The translations under genes and the position numbers were made by a program. From NCBI RefSeq assembly GCF_000275845.1, contig NW_006766917.1, positions 70,293-134,292 of the forward strand: a DNA stretch of 64,000 bases. The letters run 5' to 3'. Origin of the DNA: Dichomitus squalens LYAD-421 SS1 (Eukaryota; Basidiomycota; Agaricomycetes; Polyporales; Polyporaceae). The notes under the pieces were generated by a model. That model worked only from the letters and a program-made list of their open reading frames with translations. It did not search any database and was not told the origin of the DNA. Below are positions 58,620 to 64,000 of the stretch, in pieces (position 1 is the stretch's first letter; each line of letters opens with the position of its first letter).

Positions 58620-60603
58620 CGGCCAGGTCATACCCTCCCGCATCCCCGCGTCGTTTGCGCCGTGGTCGCATCGTGGTGGGCTGTCCTGCCATAGGCCGTC
58701 TTGGTTGTCGTCTTCACTCTCCGACCGCACTTGCTTGATGGTTCCGCTCCAGTGTTCACGACAACCTGCATGCGGCGCACGCCGGCCTACGCTCATATCA
58801 CGTCTCTGCATCACATCGACTTCGTACGCATACCGCATCTCCCAGAGACGATCTCGATGGTTTGTTTCAATATCGCATCATCAGCACTCATGCCCCCTCC
58901 CCCTCCCCATTCTCCCATTCCCACTGCGCACGAGCAACTAATCGGCATTACACGGACAGACTGGACTACGTGGAGCGATACGACGACGGAGTGACGAGAA
59001 TAGTGCGCGATGGTGGCGCGGATCTGGATGCCGAGATGGGAAGCATCAGAAGGCTAGGTCGGGGGAGCGAAGGAGAACGCCCCAAGATCCGGATTCGTTT
59101 GGGCAGTCTTCGGGCCAGGGACGCTTCGGCGCGTCTTCTCGTGGGGCCGCGCCCACGGCTCTGCACGGCAGCAGGTCAGGCGACCATCGTCTGTGTACGC
59201 AGGCGGGAGATCGAGCACTGTTCACCCGCTCGTCGTGTGTTCTGTCTCCTGGAACCGGCCGCCGGATGCCTCAATGTCGGTGGCGAGCGACAACTGCTGC
59301 AAGGCGTGCTCCTGCGCGTCTCGACCTCGTTCTCCCTTCCAGCACTTCTTATCCTCTCTCGCGTCGCTTCGTCTCTGGTCGGATATCCGCATCTGTCCAT
59401 CGTCGTCTGTTCATCGTCTCGCCCGTCTATTCCAGTGTTGCTCCATTGTCCATTCGTCCAATGTCTCGTTGCTGCTATCACTTTTGTCCCCATCCCGTGT
59501 CACGCCCCATACGTACAGTGCTATAGCCTCCCAGCTTTCGCCTTCGTCCAGGTCGCCGCTGTCCCGGTGTTTCCTCCGTGTATTATGCCTTCTATATCGT
59601 TACCGTACCGTACCGTAGTCGTCCCAGTATCAAGTATCGTCTTGCTGCAGTAGAAAGAATTCATAACTCTAACTCGAAACTCCATTCGAACCCGTGTTGT
59701 TGTTGCCGTTGCGGACAATAAGTTCACGCTCATACCATCCCTCCACTCATGATCATTTCTAAGGGGCTCTAAAGGGCTCAGGCTATGTGCTTATGCGCTG
59801 TATTCATTATTTATTGAGAACGATGTGTTGTCGGCCCCGCGGATTGCTTGTGATCGTCATGCTAGTATCGGAACGATCATCGCTGTACATACTCGCACAC
59901 AATAAGCTCGAGGTTCTCGCTCGCACGTTTCTCAGTGGACCCGGCAGAGAACACGATAGCGATAGAACACTTCTGAATTCATTCTCTAATGTCAAGTCAG
60001 ATACCAAAAGGCCATTTCGAAGCCGTCTCTAATTCTCCGGACGCTCAGATCTGCTACCGCGTCGCCGGGGAGGGGAATCGTTGGCCCTCCCGTGCAGCTG
60101 TAGCACACGCTACCATTGTGCAGATTCACGCAGGGAACCATGCGTGGGGAAGAGCGCGGGGCGGTGCGGCATCGTTCTTCCAAAGGCGAGTGGACCGTGA
60201 ACTTTGGACGGCGGCGGACGTGCTTCTCGCGTCGTTGCTGCGGTCCGAATATTGAGATGTGTGTGCGACCAGGCACCAGCGTACGGTGCGGGTAACAGAC
60301 TTCATATTCATAGGCACGAGCAGCGCTGTAGAGCCCGGGCTTCCATTAGAACGTCTGCATTCGGACTTGCTATATGTGGAGAGCTCGAGCAGAGTAGGGG
60401 GGGCACGCAGACTGTATTGCGAGGGATCGCGATAATGGAGATCGTGGTATTGACGGGACACCTGGGATGTGGAGCGGGAAAGCCGTAAGTACAGGGGAGC
60501 GTGTGTGTATTATATGGTACGGTGCCCGTAGCTTGATGTTCCCAACGCCACCGTTCGAAAGTGGCAGCAGGAGCACTCAACCCACCATGTACTGTGCGAG
60601 TAG
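58620..60603. other. Intergenic region
   Basis: Between the 3' ends of the YAP1-type gene (plus) and the DUF7704 gene (minus). A 263-codon plus-strand frame at 58862-59653 is T/C-rich and looks like a shadow of the 3' pyrimidine tract. No gene supported. Confidence 0.45.
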
Positions 60604-61516
60604 TTAGGATGCCTTGGTCTTCACCGCTGACGTCGACGCCGACGACGGCTGGCCAAAGTAGTACCGCGTCCGGCCGATGCCCAGGAACCATGCGATTCTG
60701 CATGCGAAGTGAGCGAGGGCCAGGCCCCATGACGGTCAGTATGAGTCTACTCGATGGGGCCCTCGCTCCCTTCGCTCCCCTCGAGGGGCAGAAGAAGCAA
60801 GGGTGCGGGGAGAGTAGGATGTACAGACCTCATGCCGAGGAGGAAGATGACGAAAGTGATGTTGCCGTGCGTCATCGAGTTCCAGCGCGCCAAGTCGTAC
60901 TTGAGGTCGTCAGGGAGGCCGACCCACGACCAAATGATGCTACGAGAACAGAACAAGGTGAGTCAGGAATGGGGTTCGCCCTCATGTGCGGAAATATGGG
61001 CCGTACTGCGTCACCTGCAGTCAACCGTCAGCGTACGTGCCCATCTACATCACTATGCGAAAAAAGGAGCGCTGACATCTGCAAGCGCCAGTGCGGTGAA
61101 ACTTGCACCCATGATGCGCTCTTGCGCGACTGGATTGTCCGGGAGTGCATCCCGGACGGCACGGAATACGAAACTAGAAATCATGCCCAATAGTAGGTAG
61201 CCTATGTGGGGACATCTGAGCTTATGGAGACGCATGTTAAACGAAAGCTACGCACAATTGCCAAGCTGCCAGATGGCCATTGTAGTCCTTGCGTCCGAAA
61301 GCGCGGCAGGAACAGGTGTCCCGTCTGGGATGAGTTGATTGTGGAACCATGCCGCTCCAGGCGACAGCCATGCCATGACCGCAGGCATTATAGTAGAGGC
61401 TACTGATACTTAGCTACTGTACAATAACAGAAGGGAATGACAGTACTCGGTTCGATATGCAAGAACAGCAGCTGGTAGAACCCAGGAAGGGCAGGAAAAT
61501 CGGAGATGAGCGGCAT
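60604..61516 (-). CDS. DUF7704-type four-span membrane protein (184 aa)
   Basis: Fungal integral membrane protein of unknown function that I assign to the DUF7704 family from memory of its pattern. Six exons, complement 61447-61516, 61256-61402, 61077-61201, 61007-61014, 60829-60939 and 60604-60697. Segments: DFPALPGFYQLLFLHIEP, then LSPGAAWF, DARTTMAIWQLGNCYLLLGM, AVRDALPDNPVAQERIMGAS, ALADVTHIIWSWVGLPDDL, HGNITFVIFLLGMRIAWFLG, and a short Ser/Ala tail ending in KTKAS. Hydrophobicity suggests four spans. Exon 4 is only 8 nt (GTGACGCA) but is needed to produce the conserved ADVTHI and keep frame. The start at 61516 gives MPLISDF; an in-frame ATG at 61567 would add 17 residues. Confidence 0.75.
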
Positions 61517-62075
61517 CTGTGCTACAACTGGGTCAGCCAACTGCAAACTCGGAGCTCCAGAGTACATCAAGGATGCAAACTACCTTTTCAGAGCTGACTG
61601 AGTCTTAGAGGGTGCCGTAGACCGCCACGAGGATGTTGCGCACTCGGTGGGAACAGTACTTGCAAGCGGTCGCGTACTACTGCGCGACTCCGGACAGGTC
61701 GGGGTGGGAAGTAACCCAGGATCTAATCTAATCTGAGCTGCCCTCGATGTCTTGATCTGAATCTGGATTGTCGAGTGCACCGTTCGCAAAGGAGTCATCT
61801 CATAAAAGCTCCCTCAAGTCCTCGGTGTCCCGTGCACAGACTACTCGACACCCTTGACACCGCTTCACGCCATCGTGCACAGGCGACCACAAAATACCGA
61901 CCAGATCGGACCACTGGCGAAGAACGGACGCGCCGCACACAGTATAACGCCTCGGACTTTTCATTTGCGAGGTCCCCAGCCTACCTACCTCCCCCGCAGC
62001 CGCCTTCTACACCTTATATCGAGGTGCGGTCCATACGCACTGCGCTCTGCCAGCTTCTCATCTGTCGTTTCAAAG
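61517..62075. promoter_or_regulatory. Divergent promoter region DUF7704 gene / ARO2
   Basis: 559 bp between two divergent start codons. CT-rich sequence precedes the ARO2 start. No TATA box identified with confidence. Confidence 0.45.
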
Positions 62076-63546
62076 ATGTCCACCTTCGGTAGCCTTTTCC
62101 GTGTTACGACTTACGGAGAGTCACATTGCGCCTCCGTCGGAGCTATCATCGACGGCTGTCCTCCGGTATGTACCCGTTCTACATCTGAAGTGACCTGCAA
62201 AGTAGCTCAACCTCGCAACAGGGCTTGCCCTTGACCGAACAAGACGTGCAAGTGCAGCTGAGCCGCAGACGTCCAGGGCAGAGCAACCTCACCACCCCCG
62301 TACGTTCACTTGGTCTCTGAAGGCAGAGCGTCTCATCCAACAGAATGGCACCACGCAGAGAGACGAGAAGGATCTCGTCCACCTCCAGTCCGGAATCGAG
62401 CATGGGGTCACGCTCGGCACGCCCATTGGCCTGCTCGTCCGGAACGAGGACCAGCGCCCGAAGGACTACTCCGAGACCGATCTCTACCCGCGTCCGAGTC
62501 ATGCGGACTGGACGTATCTTGAGAAGTATGGCGTGAAAGCGAGCAGTGGGGGAGGGCGGAGCAGTGCGCGTGAGACGATCGGTGAGCATCGTACGTTTTG
62601 CGTGCAAATTGGCTTGTACGATTGACGCACCCCAGGCAGAGTTGCCGCTGGCGCGATCGCGGAAAAGTACCTTAAGCTCGCGTACGGCATCGAGATCGTC
62701 GCGTTCGTGTCGTCTGTAGGCAAGGTCCAGCTTCCCTCTGCAATCTCGCCACCTTCCCAGGTCCCCGCAGAAGATGAGGACACGGTGGAAGATGCGCTGA
62801 GCCCCGAGTTTGTCGAACTTCTCAACACCGTCACTCGTGAGCAGGTCGACGCGCAAATGACCCGCTGTCCACACGCAGAGACGTCCGAACGCATGGTCAA
62901 GGTGTGCACCTTCCTACTACCCCCAGCACGCGTATGCTCACATCATGCACATCTGCAGCGCATCCTCCGTGCCAAGGAAGCCAACGACTCCATCGGCGGC
63001 ACCGTCACCTGCGTGATCCGCAACGTCCCCTCCGGCATCGGCGAGCCCGTCTTCGACAAGCTCGAGGCCAAGCTCGCACACGCCATGCTCTCCATCCCCG
63101 CCACTAAGGCGTTCGAGATCGGCTCAGGCTTCCGCGGCACGCAGGTGCCCGGCTCGAAGCACAACGACGCGTTCGTGCAGCGCCCCGATGGGCGCATGGG
63201 CACCCGCACGAACTGGAGCGGGGGCGTCCAGGGCGGGATCAGCAACGGGGAGGACGTCTACTTCCGGATCGGGTTCAAGAGCCCCGCGACGATCTCGCAG
63301 GAGCAGGAGACGGCGCAGTACGACGGCACCCCGGGGACGCTCGCCGCGAGGGGGAGGCACGACCCGTGCGTCGTGCCCCGCGCGGTGCCCATCGTGGAGG
63401 CGATGGCGGCGCTGGTGATCATGGACCAGGTATTGATCCAGAATGCGAGGAAGACGGCGAGCGCGCTCCTTCCGCCTATCACGACGCTGCCACCGACTAT
63501 GGTTAAGAACGTCAAGCCGGCGGCGAGCGAGGAGCAGAAGCAATGA
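62076..63546 (+). CDS. ARO2: Chorismate synthase
   Basis: Last common enzyme of the shikimate pathway: converts 5-enolpyruvylshikimate-3-phosphate to chorismate using reduced FMN. The fungal form also reduces FMN with NADPH. Five exons, 62076-62165, 62222-62299, 62359-62581, 62636-62901 and 62959-63546, give 414 aa. Signatures: [20 protein letters not shown] at the N-terminus, [91 protein letters not shown] and [20 protein letters not shown]; the latter follow the FMN- and substrate-binding segments. The domain is complete. An acidic insert ([16 protein letters not shown]) around residue 200 is typical of fungal enzymes. Two in-frame acceptors, 15 nt apart, exist for exon 3 (after 62343 or 62358); I use the latter because it matches family length. 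Confidence 0.97.
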
Positions 63547-63837
63547 GCAGATTTGATCCTGTAGAGTAGTCTCATTGAGAGAGAGAGCAATCTTGTTGTA
63601 CTTGTCCCATGAGAAGTGTTCATGGGTATCTGTCCTGCTAAGTGCGGTAGAATACAATGGCGAGGCACATCAAGTGGGCTGTTCGGTAAACCTACAATCA
63701 CAGAACGACCAAAATGGTGAACGACGACGCGAGAAGAACTTCATATGGATCGTACATGTGCGGGATCATGGATATGATATATGAGTGGTGGGTGGGATGG
63801 AGCATAGCATGAAGATGGTATCGAGAAGAAGGTTAAC
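63547..63837. other. Intergenic region
   Basis: 3' region of ARO2. Nothing recognised. 291 nt. Confidence 0.5.
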
Positions 63838-64000
63838 CTAGGAGTTAGAACTCCTCGTAATCTGAATCGTCAGAACAACAACAGCATAGTACAGGCTCGA
63901 CGTGCCACCACCACCACTAGAGACACCTCAGCACGAGAGCAAGAACACACGGGCGTGAGCACTCACATGGCGATTGAATATTCTCCATGGCCACTTTCCA
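63838..64000 (-). CDS. Possible 3' end of a minus-strand gene cut by the window edge
   Basis: On the minus strand a GTGAGT donor near 63967 and a CTCTAG acceptor near 63916 flank a plausible 51-nt intron. Downstream, three frames end between 63838 and about 63890, one of them SDDSDYEEF before a TAA at 63845-63847. I cannot choose the frame or identify the product without the missing upstream part. Confidence 0.25.

Noticed and set aside
58862..59653. 263-codon plus-strand ORF downstream of the YAP1-type gene
   Set aside because: Composition follows the pyrimidine-rich 3' region; no domain or splice support.
1..64000. Transposons, LTRs, CRISPR arrays, rRNA genes or secondary-metabolite cluster
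   Set aside because: I found no transposase or polymerase domains, long terminal repeats, regularly spaced repeats, rRNA sequence or biosynthetic core enzymes by eye; a self-alignment and repeat-library search would be decisive.

Overview
The window is a fungal nuclear chromosome segment, almost certainly from an agaricomycete and probably a Polyporales-type white-rot relative. The evidence is dense spliceosomal introns of mostly 45-70 nt with GT(A/G)NGT donors and CTGAC/CTAAC-like branch sites, pyrimidine-rich promoters, and membrane families (DUF6534, DUF7704) typical of mushroom-forming fungi. There are no bacterial-style operons, rRNA genes or CRISPR arrays. All gene models were spliced by hand from both strands, so exon edges are predictions.

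Layout. 0-3.2 kb: 3' part of a SNF2/STH1-type chromatin remodeller (helicase, SnAC, bromodomain), cut by the left edge. 3.5-5.6 kb: two small minus-strand genes that belong, with a third at 14.0-14.5 kb, to an unnamed family with two introns at matching phase-0 positions. 6.2-9.3 kb: GCN20 (ABCF), 16 exons. 9.8-11.1 kb: multi-pass membrane protein. 11.1-16.4 kb: mostly unresolved sequence around the third family member. 16.4-19.2 kb: BRL1/BRR6 and mitochondrial CLPP, head to head. 19.2-23.6 kb: gene-poor. 23.6-28.8 kb: tandem pair of DUF6534 membrane proteins. 29.4-31.5 kb: SERF-like protein, a small ORF and a beta-carbonic anhydrase. 31.5-41.1 kb: gene-poor, and GC-rich with overlapping meaningless frames from about 34.6 kb. 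41.2-45.2 kb: SSN6/CYC8 corepressor. 45.2-49.0 kb: gene-poor. 49.0-51.2 kb: ERF4-type palmitoyltransferase subunit. 51.2-56.3 kb: gene-poor. 56.6-58.6 kb: YAP1/PAP1-type bZIP factor. 60.6-61.5 kb: DUF7704 membrane protein with an 8-nt microexon. 62.1-63.5 kb: chorismate synthase ARO2.

The conserved genes are ordinary housekeeping and regulatory genes (chromatin remodelling, corepression, oxidative-stress transcription, general amino-acid control, nuclear-envelope biogenesis, mitochondrial proteolysis, Ras-type palmitoylation, the shikimate pathway) and do not form one pathway. They alternate with multi-kilobase gene-poor stretches holding lineage-specific genes. The most original item is the three-member small-protein family. 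Its members share almost no N-terminal sequence but keep the exon architecture, a G-[DE]-[KR]-V motif at one exon start and Y-P-V-[IL] at a fixed position in the next. A Tudor/SH3-like fold is only an inference.
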